The position numbers were made by a program, and so were the translations under genes. From Sulfurimonas sp. (GTDB lineage: Bacteria > Campylobacterota > Campylobacteria > Campylobacterales > Sulfurimonadaceae), in NCBI RefSeq assembly GCF_023229105.1, contig NZ_JALNZY010000002.1:1-64000 (forward strand): a stretch of 64,000 bases of DNA, read 5' to 3'. This document shows, in pieces, positions 15,708 to 24,994 of this stretch (position 1 is the first letter of the stretch; the number at the start of each line of letters is the position of its first letter). The notes below the pieces were generated by a model that did no database searches, had not been told where the DNA came from, and saw only the letters and a program-made list of their open reading frames with translations.

Positions 15708-15956
15708 CCGAATATCTAACCTTTTTGGTGCAGAAATATCCGTTGAACGCAAAAAATCTAAGTTTTTCTTAATCTGCTTCATAGAAGCTTGAGTTTCATC
15801 TTTTAGCTTATTCATCAACGAAGTTGCAGCTCGCAAAAGATAGAGCGCTTCTTCTACCTCTTTTTGACTCTCTAGCTGAGGAACATCCTCCAAAAGCTTA
15901 CTCAGAGCATCTGGATTTTTTTCAACAACAGCTATCTTTAGCTTAATTAGCCACAT
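15702..15956 (-). CDS. FliT-like flagellar chaperone candidate, 84 residues
   Basis: A small helical, charged protein immediately after fliS. The ATG at 15956 overlaps the fliS stop by 14 bases and has a GGAGAG site upstream, so coupling is strong. Size, helical content and position fit FliT, which binds the FliD cap protein, but sequence similarity to FliT is too weak to claim by eye. Campylobacterota often carry a short unknown gene at this place. I therefore leave the symbol blank. Confidence 0.6.
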   Translation of the reverse strand: MWLIKLKIAVVEKNPDALSKLLEDVPQLESQKEVEEALYLLRAATSLMNKLKDETQASMKQIKKNLDFLRSTDISAPKRLDIRS

Positions 15957-16317
15957 TTGTGGTTTCTCTCCAAGCTTCAAGCAACCCTTTAAAGACATTG
16001 CTTACTTCATCAAGCTTTGACTCATCTTTTTTAGCGTTTGCCTCATTTAAAAGTTGGATTTCATAGTTGTAAAGTCCCTGAAGATAGTGCGCTACATTCC
16101 CACCTTTCATATCTAGCACGGAAATAAGCTCAGTTATTACAGCAATTGAGCGGTTTATCCAATAAACTCTTTTTTCAATATTTCCATCTTTAAGCGCTTT
16201 TTTTGCCTGCGCATTAAAACGCAGAACTCCCTCATAAAGCATCTCAATTAGCTTATGTGGAGATTCTATCCCTACGTTGTTTTGTGCATAAATATTATGA
16301 GCTGTATTACCATACAT
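15943..16317 (-). CDS. fliS: Flagellin-specific export chaperone FliS
   Basis: A 124-residue helical chaperone that binds the flagellin C-terminus in the cytoplasm before export. The beginning MYGNTAHNIYAQNNV and SPHKLIEMLYEGVLRF are the classic FliS signature, and ISVLDMKGGNVAHYLQGLY is the central helix. I start it at the ATG at 16317, after an AAGGG site; an ATG 13 codons earlier lacks one and adds an uncharacteristic basic extension. It lies 94 bases after fliD with a 9-bp hairpin between (16359-16389). Confidence 0.92.
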   Translation of the reverse strand: MYGNTAHNIYAQNNVGIESPHKLIEMLYEGVLRFNAQAKKALKDGNIEKRVYWINRSIAVITELISVLDMKGGNVAHYLQGLYNYEIQLLNEANAKKDESKLDEVSNVFKGLLEAWRETTNVAN

Positions 16318-16358
16318 CTTAGACCCTTTTTTACTATTTTTATTTTCTTTGTGCATAT

Positions 16359-16389
16359 AAAGTAAATCGACTACTTTAAGATTTACTTT
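16359..16389 (-). other. Hairpin between fliD and fliS
   Basis: AAAGTAAAT and ATTTACTTT form a 9-bp stem with a 13-base loop in the spacer. It could be a processing or attenuation point in the fliD-fliS transcript. It is purely AT-rich, so it may be chance. Confidence 0.35.
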
Positions 16390-16411
16390 AAATTTTTAAC
16401 TGCTTTTTTAA

Positions 16412-17800
16412 CTAACTTTGAGATGATTGAGAGTTGACCAAATCTGTAAACATACTTGAGACACTATTGAGCTGAGTTATTACTGAATCATACGCCGCAA
16501 ACTGTTTTGCCATAATCTCGTACTTTACAGTGAGCCTCTCCATTGCTTTTGTTCTTTGCTCGGTCAAATTATCAAGTCTATCCTCAAGAAGGTTCCCGTA
16601 TTGATCCAATCCTGCATTGTATTTTGTATATTTTGAGATATCATTTTCCATCTCCACAAACGCGCCTTTAAGTTCGACCTCGGAACCATCATTTTTTGTA
16701 AATGTTCCCCCTGCAAAAAAGGCTTGAACATTCTTAGGATTTTCATCTAACTTTTGATTCAGTTTTGTTTGGTCTAGCTTGAGTCTGCCATCATCTTCAA
16801 TCTCAATGCCGTAATCTTGCAATCTTCCGACACCTTCACCCGCTTTTGCTATCATGTTGAGCATATCTGACTTCATGTTCTTTATGATACTTTCATTTGA
16901 GAAAATACCTCTCTCTTCAGGCTTCTCACTAGACTTTGTATCTTCGCCGAGCTGATATAGTGCAGAGTTATATTTACTTATGAAATTTTCTACTTTTGAA
17001 GCTATGCTCTCCCTATCTTGTCCTACCGAAACATTTGTAGTTCCCGCTTCTTTAAGTGTAATAGTTACACCCGAGAGCAAATCATTCACAACATTGCTAC
17101 TACGAATAATTGTTTGTGAGTTATACTTAAATTGCGCATCGACAGCATCTTGAACATTGCTCATACCACCAGCGGCACCGCTAATGAGAGCACTGTTTAA
17201 CGCTTCACCTTCACCAACAACATCGACTATCGAAATCTCTTGTCCTTCTCCACTCTCTTTTGCGTTTAAAAAAAGTCTATTGTCACCATCAGCGACCTGA
17301 ACAATAGTTGCGCTTACGCTACCCCCAGCCTCTTTATTTATAAGATCTTTCAACTCTTCAAGAGTGGTAGATGCGGTATAGTCAATTCTATAAGTTTTGC
17401 TTCCTACACTAAGGTCGAGCTTTCCTGATGCTGAAGCTATTTCAGAAGTTTTAGATGCAAAAGTCCCACTCTGCTCTATCTCTTTTGTTGCAAGGTTTAA
17501 GACCTCAAGAGAGAAATCCTGTATATCACTGCTATCTGCTGCGGTTACAGTAGCAGCACCCGCATTACTACTAGTCGCCGCTCTAGCCTCAAAAACACCG
17601 TACTCACTTAAAGTATTTAGACTCCCCTGAACATTGTCCATATAAGCATCTATAACTTTAAAAGCTTCCTGCTTCTTATTTTCGTCAACTATACGCGAAT
17701 CTAGCGGCTTTATGTACTGTGCCTCATCTGCTTCTTTGAGCTTGTCTAAAAGATCCTGTGTTAAAACCCCAGCTCCTGCCCCTAATGAACTTATCGCCAT
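16412..17800 (-). CDS. fliD: Flagellar hook-associated protein 2 (filament cap) FliD
   Basis: The 462-residue cap protein assembles at the filament tip and promotes flagellin polymerisation. The N-terminus (LTQDLLDKLKEADEAQYIKP) and the C-terminal coiled-coil stretch (LTEQRTKAMERLTVKYEIMAKQF) match FliD_N and FliD_C. A sigma-28 promoter lies 31-57 bases upstream and an AAAAAAGGA ribosome site precedes the ATG. It heads fliD-fliS-FliT-like. The divergent Maf/OGT-like glycosyltransferase starts 131 bases away. Confidence 0.94.
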   Translation of the reverse strand: MAISSLGAGAGVLTQDLLDKLKEADEAQYIKPLDSRIVDENKKQEAFKVIDAYMDNVQGSLNTLSEYGVFEARAATSSNAGAATVTAADSSDIQDFSLEVLNLATKEIEQSGTFASKTSEIASASGKLDLSVGSKTYRIDYTASTTLEELKDLINKEAGGSVSATIVQVADGDNRLFLNAKESGEGQEISIVDVVGEGEALNSALISGAAGGMSNVQDAVDAQFKYNSQTIIRSSNVVNDLLSGVTITLKEAGTTNVSVGQDRESIASKVENFISKYNSALYQLGEDTKSSEKPEERGIFSNESIIKNMKSDMLNMIAKAGEGVGRLQDYGIEIEDDGRLKLDQTKLNQKLDENPKNVQAFFAGGTFTKNDGSEVELKGAFVEMENDISKYTKYNAGLDQYGNLLEDRLDNLTEQRTKAMERLTVKYEIMAKQFAAYDSVITQLNSVSSMFTDLVNSQSSQS

Positions 17801-17830
17801 GATGAATCCTTTTTTGTTTTATTAACAACT

Positions 17831-17857
17831 ATATCGGCTATTTTATCGAAATATTTA
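17831..17857 (-). promoter_or_regulatory. Sigma-28 (FliA) promoter of fliD
   Basis: On the minus strand TAAA is followed after exactly 15 bases by GCCGATAT, against a sigma-28 consensus of TAAA-N15-GCCGATAA. Only the last base differs. This makes fliD a late flagellar gene. Confidence 0.85.
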
Positions 17858-17931
17858 CACTAAGGCAGTTTGTTGAAAATGGAACATTTTGTGCTATTTG
17901 TTTTTATTAAAAGCGCATAGTAAGGGATTTT

Positions 17932-20358
17932 ATGACAGATATTGACGACTTGAACGTTATATACTTAAAAAATTTACTTTTTTTTAAAAAAAATTATATG
18001 GATATCTTTTACAAACTATCTCTTGTTAAAGAAAACCAACTCTATGACTTAATTGTTGATGAGCAAGATTTTTTCAACATTGAATCCATAGAAACAAAGC
18101 AAGCACTACTACAAGAAGATCCCCTACTCTTAGCAAAAGAGCAAGTTACAAATGCATTAAAAGAACTTCCCAATCCTGAGAAAATCGTCTTTATTGGTTC
18201 TTTGCTTGGTTTTGGCATAGAAGAAATGCTTACGAGGACAAATCCTCAAGTTATTCTTATCATTGAGCCAAATATCGAGATATTTAAACTCTCTTGTTTT
18301 CTTGTTGACTATGAGACTCTATGCAAAAACAGAGTTGCTATTTTTAGCATAGCAGAGAGTGAGTTTTCTCTTGAGAACAGAATTTTAGAATTTATATATA
18401 CTATGCATCAAAAAAATGGACACCTCTCTTTTTTAACATCTATTGCGCAGTACGGAAAGATACTTACAAAGGTGCAAGAAACATATACACAAAATGTTTT
18501 TCTAACACCAGAAGCTACTCAAACTAAAAAAATAATTTTAAAAAAAACATTTAACTTTAACTCTGCATATATTAAAGCAAAAAATGAACAAACCAAAAAA
18601 GAGACCAAAAAAGCGCTCGAGACTTTACATGAAATAATTTTTCATGAGTGCCTTGTAGAAAATTTTGAAACTCAAAAAAAAGAACTGGTGCTTTTAGCAT
18701 ACTTAGAGCTTGGGATTATTTCATATACTATTTTTAGAAATAATGATGACGCCTATATGTATTTTGGTAAATGCATATATACAAAAGGTGTAAAAAAAGA
18801 TATATTTGAAGCCGCTCTTTACAACTTTGCACTTATATCTCAAACAGCAGGCAAAATTCATGGTAAAACACTTAATATCATTGAAGAGTATTTTCAAACT
18901 CCTTCTCAAAATGTCTCTTTAATCTCCTTATATGCAGAGTTTTTATATGGCACAAACCAAATTCAAAAAGCGCGTGAGTTTTTAGAATCCTACAAAGAAC
19001 TTCTCATAAAAAAACACAAGATAGTTGCTTTGCTTGAACCGATTTTACCAGTTTACAACTCCCAAGAAGCCATAGATAATGCAAGAGAGAGACTTACTAA
19101 CGAAGTAAAAGAGTTGATAAAATTAAATATCAGGATTCCAGAACAAAAACTCTCTATCTATCAAACATTTCTTCTTGCTTACCACAACAGAAACAACAAA
19201 GATATATTGGCGAGACTCTCAGATTTTTACAGGCAGACTGCGCCGGAGATAAACTATATTGCGAAGCACTGCAAAAAAAACCGTCACTCAAAAGGTAAAA
19301 AGATAAAAATTGGATTTATTAGCGCACTCCTTATCCCAAATCATCCGGTACTTAAATTTGCAAAAAACATCATAGACTCTTTTGAAAAAAATTCACTTTA
19401 TGATGTAAAGATATACACACTCTCAAAAGAAACCACTAAAATCTTTCATAAAAATGTACATCTTCTTGGCGGAAGTCTGCAAGAGATGAGAACAATGATA
19501 GCCAAAGATGAGCTTGACATCTTACTCTATACCGACATAGGAATGCATCCTATACTCTATCTCTTAGCACATGCCAGACTAGCTCTTGTACAAGGACTTT
19601 TTGGCGGACATCCGGTTACAAGTGGAATCTCTACTATAGACTACTTCTTTTCAAATAAAAATCTAGAGGTGCAAAATGCTCAAGAGTATTACACAGAGGA
19701 GCTGATTCTATTTGAAAACCTAGTAGGTCATTATGATAAACCAAAAATTCCTGAAATTTTCTTAACAAAGGATGAATTGGGGTTAGATGGCACAAAGCAT
19801 AACTACATTATCCCCTCAAAACTACAAAAAATTCATCCTGAACTAGATGGGCTGTTGAGCGATATACTCAAAAAGGACAAGAAAGCTGTTTTTATCTTCT
19901 TCAAAGATGCAACTGAGAACATGTGGGATAGTGCCATAAAAGAACGTTTGGTAAAACTGCTAAGTAAAGAGCATATAAAGTTTATGTCTTGGGCAAAGAG
20001 TGAAGTATTTTTGAGCTATATGCATCATGCTGATGCTGTTTTAGAGCCTGTAAATTTCGGCTTTGGAACAACTGCCATAGAGGCATTTTCAGTTGGTGCA
20101 CCTATAGTTGCTTACCCAAAAGAACTTATGTACTCCAGAGTTACCTACTGGTACTACAAACAGATGGGAATAAACGACTTTTATGCAAAAAATGCTGCAG
20201 AATATGTAAATCTCGCCATAAAGCTTGCAAGTGATGCAACCTACAAAGAGTCTATAAAAAACAAGATTTTAGAGCGAAACTCAGTGCTTTATGAAAATGA
20301 TGGTGCTCATAATGAGCTTGATAATTTTTTTAAAAATAGACTAGGATTAATCTCATGA
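17932..20358 (+). CDS. Maf-like / OGT-like (GT41) fusion glycosyltransferase, flagellin modification
   Basis: An 808-residue protein. Near residues 84-118 KIVFIGSLLGFGIEEM followed by ILIIEPNIEIF resembles the Maf (motility accessory factor) core. Residues 190-450 are helical and TPR-like. From about 458 on it follows O-GlcNAc transferase: KIKIGFISALLIPNHPV, DIGMHPILYLLAHARLALVQ, then GGHPVTSGISTIDYF (about 530-570), and EPVNFGFGTTAIEAFSVGAP (about 703) with SRVTYW. I infer transfer of a nucleotide-activated sugar to Ser/Thr of flagellin. It is divergent from fliD and heads a run of glycan genes. Which half is catalytic is unproven. Confidence 0.8.
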   Translation: MTDIDDLNVIYLKNLLFFKKNYMDIFYKLSLVKENQLYDLIVDEQDFFNIESIETKQALLQEDPLLLAKEQVTNALKELPNPEKIVFIGSLLGFGIEEMLTRTNPQVILIIEPNIEIFKLSCFLVDYETLCKNRVAIFSIAESEFSLENRILEFIYTMHQKNGHLSFLTSIAQYGKILTKVQETYTQNVFLTPEATQTKKIILKKTFNFNSAYIKAKNEQTKKETKKALETLHEIIFHECLVENFETQKKELVLLAYLELGIISYTIFRNNDDAYMYFGKCIYTKGVKKDIFEAALYNFALISQTAGKIHGKTLNIIEEYFQTPSQNVSLISLYAEFLYGTNQIQKAREFLESYKELLIKKHKIVALLEPILPVYNSQEAIDNARERLTNEVKELIKLNIRIPEQKLSIYQTFLLAYHNRNNKDILARLSDFYRQTAPEINYIAKHCKKNRHSKGKKIKIGFISALLIPNHPVLKFAKNIIDSFEKNSLYDVKIYTLSKETTKIFHKNVHLLGGSLQEMRTMIAKDELDILLYTDIGMHPILYLLAHARLALVQGLFGGHPVTSGISTIDYFFSNKNLEVQNAQEYYTEELILFENLVGHYDKPKIPEIFLTKDELGLDGTKHNYIIPSKLQKIHPELDGLLSDILKKDKKAVFIFFKDATENMWDSAIKERLVKLLSKEHIKFMSWAKSEVFLSYMHHADAVLEPVNFGFGTTAIEAFSVGAPIVAYPKELMYSRVTYWYYKQMGINDFYAKNAAEYVNLAIKLASDATYKESIKNKILERNSVLYENDGAHNELDNFFKNRLGLIS

Positions 20359-21449
20359 AAGAAACTGTACTTGTTTTTCCAAGCAGTACCATAAGCTCTA
20401 TTTTGTTTGCTTTTTCAGCCAAGGATAATTTCAGTCTGCTTGGTGCTTCTTCTGATTGTATGCTATCAAATGCACAATTGTTTGATGAATGGAAATATCT
20501 GCCATATATAAATAGTGATAATTTTACTAATGAAATAAAACTACTTTTGAGTAGATATAAAATTAAAAAAATATTTGCAGGAAGCAGCGGCGCTTGGCAT
20601 TTTTTACAAAAATTTATTGATGAAGAAAATCTAGACACAACACTACTTAATACGCCGGAACACAACTCTTCTATAGCCTATGCAAAAAGCTTTAAAACCT
20701 ATTCAAATGAGCTTTATGATTACTATAGTTTATTTCAAACCGACACACCAGAATTATCAAATAGTGAGTTTGCATCTATGCTGCATAATTATCATAAAGT
20801 TCCCGGCGAATCTGGTGATAACAAATTTTTGGCACTTACACAAATTGCGAAATATATACCAAAAGGAGATATGGTTGAAATTGGAACACAACAAGGTAAA
20901 AGTGCTTTTTTATTGTATGCTATAGCAAAAAAATATAATATCGGAAAAGTCTTATGTATAGACCCTTGGACAAACAGCGTTCAAAAAGACTCTCCGGAGC
21001 TTATTCAAGAGCTTGGTAAAAATACAGAAATTGATTACTTTTTTTATAATTTTTTATTAAATTTATCTCTTTATAAAGATAAAGTAAACTATATCAAAAA
21101 AACATCAGATGATGCATTTTTGGACTACAAAACAAATACAAATATTGTTTCAGAAGAGTTCGGAAAAACAAAATATACACAAAAAATAGCTCTCCTTCAT
21201 ATAGATGGCAACCATGACTATATCTATGTTTATAATGACTTAAAAAACTACTCTAAATTCTTGATTGATGGTTCTTGGATTTTATTTGATGACTATATTT
21301 GGGCATTTGGCATTGGCCCAAAAAAAGTGGGCGACAGTTTTTTAGAACAAAACATGCCCAACATAAAAAACTGTTTTTATACAGACGGCACTCTGTTTGT
21401 CCAAATCATTAGCGCTAGCAATATAAAAATTCCGGTTTACTCAATATGA
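20355..21449 (+). CDS. SAM methyltransferase (MTF24 type) with unknown N-terminal domain
   Basis: Residues 1-110 resemble an alpha/beta, pre-ATP-grasp-like unit (SLLGASSDCMLSNAQLFDEW), which I cannot assign. Residues about 165-350 are a class I methyltransferase: DMVEIGTQQGKSAFLL binds SAM, CIDPWTNS is the acidic loop, and LLHIDGNHDYIYV...ILFDDY is the MTF24 pattern. It overlaps the glycosyltransferase by four bases and the WbqC gene by four, so it belongs to the same transcript. A sugar hydroxyl on the flagellar glycan is the likely acceptor, by context. Confidence 0.78.
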   Translation: MKETVLVFPSSTISSILFAFSAKDNFSLLGASSDCMLSNAQLFDEWKYLPYINSDNFTNEIKLLLSRYKIKKIFAGSSGAWHFLQKFIDEENLDTTLLNTPEHNSSIAYAKSFKTYSNELYDYYSLFQTDTPELSNSEFASMLHNYHKVPGESGDNKFLALTQIAKYIPKGDMVEIGTQQGKSAFLLYAIAKKYNIGKVLCIDPWTNSVQKDSPELIQELGKNTEIDYFFYNFLLNLSLYKDKVNYIKKTSDDAFLDYKTNTNIVSEEFGKTKYTQKIALLHIDGNHDYIYVYNDLKNYSKFLIDGSWILFDDYIWAFGIGPKKVGDSFLEQNMPNIKNCFYTDGTLFVQIISASNIKIPVYSI

Positions 21450-22135
21450 AGCTAGCAATAATGCAGCCATATTTTTTCCCATACATAGGTTACTGGCAGC
21501 TTATAAACGCCGTGGATACTTTTGTAGTTTATGATGATGTAAATTACATTAACAAAAGCTATATCAACAGAAATAGCATACTTATGAGTGGACAAAAACA
21601 AAGAGTTACATTAGAGTTACTTGGTGCAACTCAAAACAAGCTCATAAACGAAATAGAAATTGGAGGCAACCAAAAGAAACTTCTAAAGACTATACAAACT
21701 GCATACAAAAAGGCTCCATTTTTTGACGATGTGTATGCAGTTCTTGAGAACATATTAATGCAAAAAGAGAAAAATTTAGCTCATTTTTTAGATTTTTTAC
21801 TAAAAAGAGTCTCTCTTTACCTTGGAATAGATACAGAATTTATCTACTCAAGCGATATTAAAAAAAATAATAAACTAAAAGCCCAAGAGAAGATAATAGA
21901 TATAGCAAAAATTCTAAAAGCAAAAAACTACATAAACGCAATTGGCGGACAGGCTATTTATACCAAAGAGGGATTTGAGCAAGATGGAATTGCTATTAAC
22001 TTTTTAAAAACGACTCCACTAGAATATAAACAGTTTAATAACGTATTTATCCCAAATCTATCTATAATAGACGTGATGATGTTTAATGACAAAAATGAAA
22101 TCACAAAAATACTCTCAAAATATGAGCTAATATAA
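21446..22135 (+). CDS. WbqC-family protein
   Basis: The 229-residue sequence opens MKLAIMQPYFFPYIGYWQLI, the WbqC signature, followed by YDDVNYINKSYINRN and the C-terminal NAIGGQAIYTKEGFEQDGI. WbqC-like proteins recur in O-antigen and glycan loci; the reaction is not firmly established, though acyl or aminoacyl modification has been proposed. The coupling to both neighbours places it in glycan assembly. Cytoplasmic, no signal peptide. Confidence 0.85.
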   Translation: MKLAIMQPYFFPYIGYWQLINAVDTFVVYDDVNYINKSYINRNSILMSGQKQRVTLELLGATQNKLINEIEIGGNQKKLLKTIQTAYKKAPFFDDVYAVLENILMQKEKNLAHFLDFLLKRVSLYLGIDTEFIYSSDIKKNNKLKAQEKIIDIAKILKAKNYINAIGGQAIYTKEGFEQDGIAINFLKTTPLEYKQFNNVFIPNLSIIDVMMFNDKNEITKILSKYELI

Positions 22136-22144
22136 GGAAGCATT

Positions 22145-22810
22145 ATGCAAAAAATTATAATATATGGCAATGGAAAAATAGCAAAAATCATCTACCAATT
22201 TATAAAAAAAGAGTATGAAGTAGTTGCTTTTACGGTTGAAAATGATTATCTAAAAGAGGATTTTATAGAGGGTTTGCCCGTTGTATCTTTTGAAAATATT
22301 GAAAAAGAGTATGATACAAACAAACACAAGATGATTATTGCCGTGGGTTATGTACAGATGAATAACATAAGAGAGCAAAAATACCTAGAAGCAAAAAAGA
22401 AGGGGTATGAGTTTATAAACTACATCCATCCATCTGTTGAGATGCACGACAACATAAAGATAGGAAAAAACAATGTTATCTTAGACCATGTAACAATTCA
22501 GCCTTATGTGAACATAGGAAATAGTAATTTTATATGGAGCAATGCCGTCATCGCACATGGCTGCGCGCTTGGAGATACAAACTGGATAACATCTGGTGTA
22601 GTAATCTCTGGAGATACGACTGTAAAGTCAAAATGTTTTCTCGGTGTAAACGCAACCATAGGACACAACATAATCTTAGATAATGAAAACTTTATAGGAG
22701 CAAATACATTAGTTACCAAAAACACTAATGAAAAAGAGGTTTTTATCTCTAAAGACGGCGAGAAGTTTAGGCTTGATTCTCACAGATTTTTACAATTTGC
22801 AGGAGTATAA
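22145..22810 (+). CDS. PglD/NeuD/VioB-type sugar N-acyltransferase
   Basis: Residues 1-75 form the Rossmann-like UDP/dTDP-sugar domain (KIIIYGNGKIAKIIYQF; IIAVGYVQMNNI). Residues about 95-200 are a left-handed beta-helix of hexapeptide repeats (IGKNNVILDHVTI, IGNSNFIWSNAVIAHGC) with the catalytic-type histidine in IAHGC. The family N-acylates 4-amino sugars, as PglD and VioB do. The adjacent acyl carrier protein, reductase and adenylating enzyme suggest an acyl donor other than acetyl-CoA. The acceptor is likely the 4-amino sugar from VioA at 29.1 kb. Confidence 0.85.
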   Translation: MQKIIIYGNGKIAKIIYQFIKKEYEVVAFTVENDYLKEDFIEGLPVVSFENIEKEYDTNKHKMIIAVGYVQMNNIREQKYLEAKKKGYEFINYIHPSVEMHDNIKIGKNNVILDHVTIQPYVNIGNSNFIWSNAVIAHGCALGDTNWITSGVVISGDTTVKSKCFLGVNATIGHNIILDNENFIGANTLVTKNTNEKEVFISKDGEKFRLDSHRFLQFAGV

Positions 22811-22813
22811 TAA

Positions 22814-23038
22814 ATGGAAAAGATAGATGAGATTTTATGTAATGTTTTTAGACTTAAAGAAGATGAGCTAAACGATGAATTGACTATGAGTGATATAGAA
22901 AAATGGGATTCTTTGACTCATATGGATTTAGTTATATCTTTAGAAGAGGGACTTGATATTCAGCTTACTATGGATGATATTATGAGCATGAAAGATGTCA
23001 AAACTATCAAATCAATAGTTCAAGAGAGGTTGATTTAA
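22814..23038 (+). CDS. Acyl carrier protein
   Basis: A 74-residue four-helix carrier. The phosphopantetheine attachment serine is in KWDSLTHMDLV near residue 33, matching the DSL motif. It is acidic as expected. It starts three bases after the acyltransferase and its TAA overlaps the next ATG by one base. It is a dedicated ACP for the glycan island, not the fatty-acid housekeeping ACP, judging by position. It would carry the acyl group reduced by the neighbouring SDR. Confidence 0.9.
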   Translation: MEKIDEILCNVFRLKEDELNDELTMSDIEKWDSLTHMDLVISLEEGLDIQLTMDDIMSMKDVKTIKSIVQERLI

Positions 23039-23781
23039 TGGAGATTGCAAACAAAGTGGCCATAGTCACAGGTGGTGCTAGTGGTTTAGGTAAGTCTATT
23101 GTAAATATGCTTTTAAAAAATAGCTCTAAGGTAGTAGTCTTTGATATAAATAAAGAAGCATTAGATGCTTTAGAAAACAGTGAGAGTCTTTTAAAACTTG
23201 CTTGTGACATTACCAAAGAAGAAGAGATAGCAAAAGCAGTAGAGCAAACTATACAAAAGTTTTCAAAAATTGATATTTTAGTGAATAATGCGGGAATACT
23301 ATACAGTGAACCTCTTATAAATATTATGTTAAAAGAAAAAAGACATAGTATAAAAAAGTGGCAGAAAGTAATAGATATCAATCTAACAGCACCTTTTGTG
23401 CTTGGCTCCTATGTAGCTGAACAAATGATTATGAATAGAACTAAAGGTGTTATAGTAAATATTAGTTCAATTAGTGCCAAAGGAAATATTGGACAAAGTG
23501 CGTACAGTGCTGCAAAAGCAGGACTGGAGTCTATGACAAAAGTATGGGCAAAAGAACTTGGAAGTTTTGGTATAAGAAGTGTTGCTATAGCTCCCGGATT
23601 TATGGATACTGAGTCAACACATATGGCAGTAACTCAAGATATACTAGAGCATATCAAAAGTGAAACCCCTATAAAAAGATTAGGGAAAGCAGAGGATATA
23701 GCAAATACAGTAAAGTTTGTTATTGAGAATAATCATGTGAATGCAAAGACATTAGAAATAGATGGCGGATTAGTAATATGA
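23038..23781 (+). CDS. 3-oxoacyl-ACP reductase-like SDR
   Basis: A 247-residue FabG-like SDR: VTGGASGLGKSIV at residues 10-22, VNNAGILYSEP, and the catalytic YSAAKAGLESMTKVW, followed by RSVAIAPGFMDT. Sitting one base after the ACP, it is best explained as reduction of a 3-oxoacyl or hydroxyacyl group on that carrier, as OrfE/VioR-type enzymes do in pseudomonad flagellin glycosylation islands. Direct sugar reduction is an alternative. Confidence 0.85.
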   Translation: MEIANKVAIVTGGASGLGKSIVNMLLKNSSKVVVFDINKEALDALENSESLLKLACDITKEEEIAKAVEQTIQKFSKIDILVNNAGILYSEPLINIMLKEKRHSIKKWQKVIDINLTAPFVLGSYVAEQMIMNRTKGVIVNISSISAKGNIGQSAYSAAKAGLESMTKVWAKELGSFGIRSVAIAPGFMDTESTHMAVTQDILEHIKSETPIKRLGKAEDIANTVKFVIENNHVNAKTLEIDGGLVI

Positions 23782-23814
23782 TGAGAATAGAAATTAAAAT
23801 AAAAGGTTCTGCTA

Positions 23815-24984
23815 ATGAATAAGTGTATATGTTGTGGAGAAAGTGTGTGGTTACCATTAAAAAATCCACATAAAACAAGAAGTATAACGACATCAGGTGT
23901 AATTATTAATGAAAAACTAGGTAAAGCTCAATGTCAATATTGTGGATTAGTACAAAGAGTTTATGAAGAATTATTAGCAAATACAGATTTCTATGAAAAA
24001 AATTATACTGGATACTATACTAGGATATCTTCAGCTATATATCAACCAAATAGATATCAGAAGCTTATAAATTTAATAGTAAGTGAAGTACATGATAAAA
24101 AAATTAAATATGTATTAGAAATTGGATGTGGAAATGGAAGTGCTATGGAGGAGTTTAAAAAAGTTCTTCCAGCTGTTGAAATTGAAGGCATCGAGCCATC
24201 ATCAGATAACGCAAATATTGCTATGAATAAAGGACTGACAGTTTTTAAACAGAAATTTACTAAAAATTTTGTTTCAGAAAAAAAATATGATTTAATATAT
24301 GCAAACCATGTGATACAGCATACAACTAACCCTGAAGATTTTTTGGAAGCGATTTATAAAAATTTAAATAATGAAGGCATAGCGATAATAATAGTTAACG
24401 ATTCTTCATTTCCTAATAATGAACTTCTATTTTCAGATCAAAACTACTCTTTCTTACCTGAGAATTTAGTTCAAATTGCAAATAATGTAGGATTTGTGAT
24501 AGAAAATATTTTAACTGGTTCAAACAAAGATGAACTGTTGTACTCCCAAATGTTAGTATGTAGAAAAAGTAAAATAAATACTCCATTCTTTTATAATAGT
24601 AGTATTAACCTTGAACTACTTTATAAAAAAAGAAATTCATTTCTTCAATCATGGGAAAAAATTGATGAATTTCTTACTCATAGGACTTGTTTTTATAAAA
24701 ATGTTTACAACTTTGGAGCGGGAATGTATACGTGGCTAACTGCTGCATATTGTGAAAATTATTGGAAAAAAGTAACGAAGTGTGTTGTAGATGATGGAGA
24801 AGGAATACTATTTGATAAAAAAGTTGAGAAGCTAGATTTAATTAATACCAGACAAGAATCAAATAATAATTCTTGTATAGTAATAAATATTAGAGAAAAC
24901 CTTGTATGCTCAGTTAAAAAAAGACTTGAATATTCAACTGGAATGTCAACTATAGCATATAATAATTTCATAGAGTACAAATAA
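23815..24984 (+). CDS. Zinc-ribbon SAM methyltransferase (sugar C-methyltransferase-like)
   Basis: A CxxC...CxxC N-terminus (CICCG, then CQYCG) is followed by a class I methyltransferase core: YVLEIGCGNGSAMEEFKK and IYANHVIQHTTNPEDFL. This layout is typical of the NovU/TylCIII-like Methyltransf_13 plus Methyltransf_23 sugar C-methyltransferases, though the last 130 residues are unusual. The DNA here is visibly more AT-rich than in the preceding genes, suggesting separate acquisition. Likely acts on a nucleotide sugar or the carrier-bound acyl moiety. Confidence 0.78.
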   Translation: MNKCICCGESVWLPLKNPHKTRSITTSGVIINEKLGKAQCQYCGLVQRVYEELLANTDFYEKNYTGYYTRISSAIYQPNRYQKLINLIVSEVHDKKIKYVLEIGCGNGSAMEEFKKVLPAVEIEGIEPSSDNANIAMNKGLTVFKQKFTKNFVSEKKYDLIYANHVIQHTTNPEDFLEAIYKNLNNEGIAIIIVNDSSFPNNELLFSDQNYSFLPENLVQIANNVGFVIENILTGSNKDELLYSQMLVCRKSKINTPFFYNSSINLELLYKKRNSFLQSWEKIDEFLTHRTCFYKNVYNFGAGMYTWLTAAYCENYWKKVTKCVVDDGEGILFDKKVEKLDLINTRQESNNNSCIVINIRENLVCSVKKRLEYSTGMSTIAYNNFIEYK

Positions 24985-24994
24985 GGGAGAGCAA

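Noticed and set aside
16359..16389. Rho-independent terminator between fliD and fliS.
   Set aside because: The stem is AT-only with a long loop and no T tail beyond it, so only a weak processing hairpin is listed.
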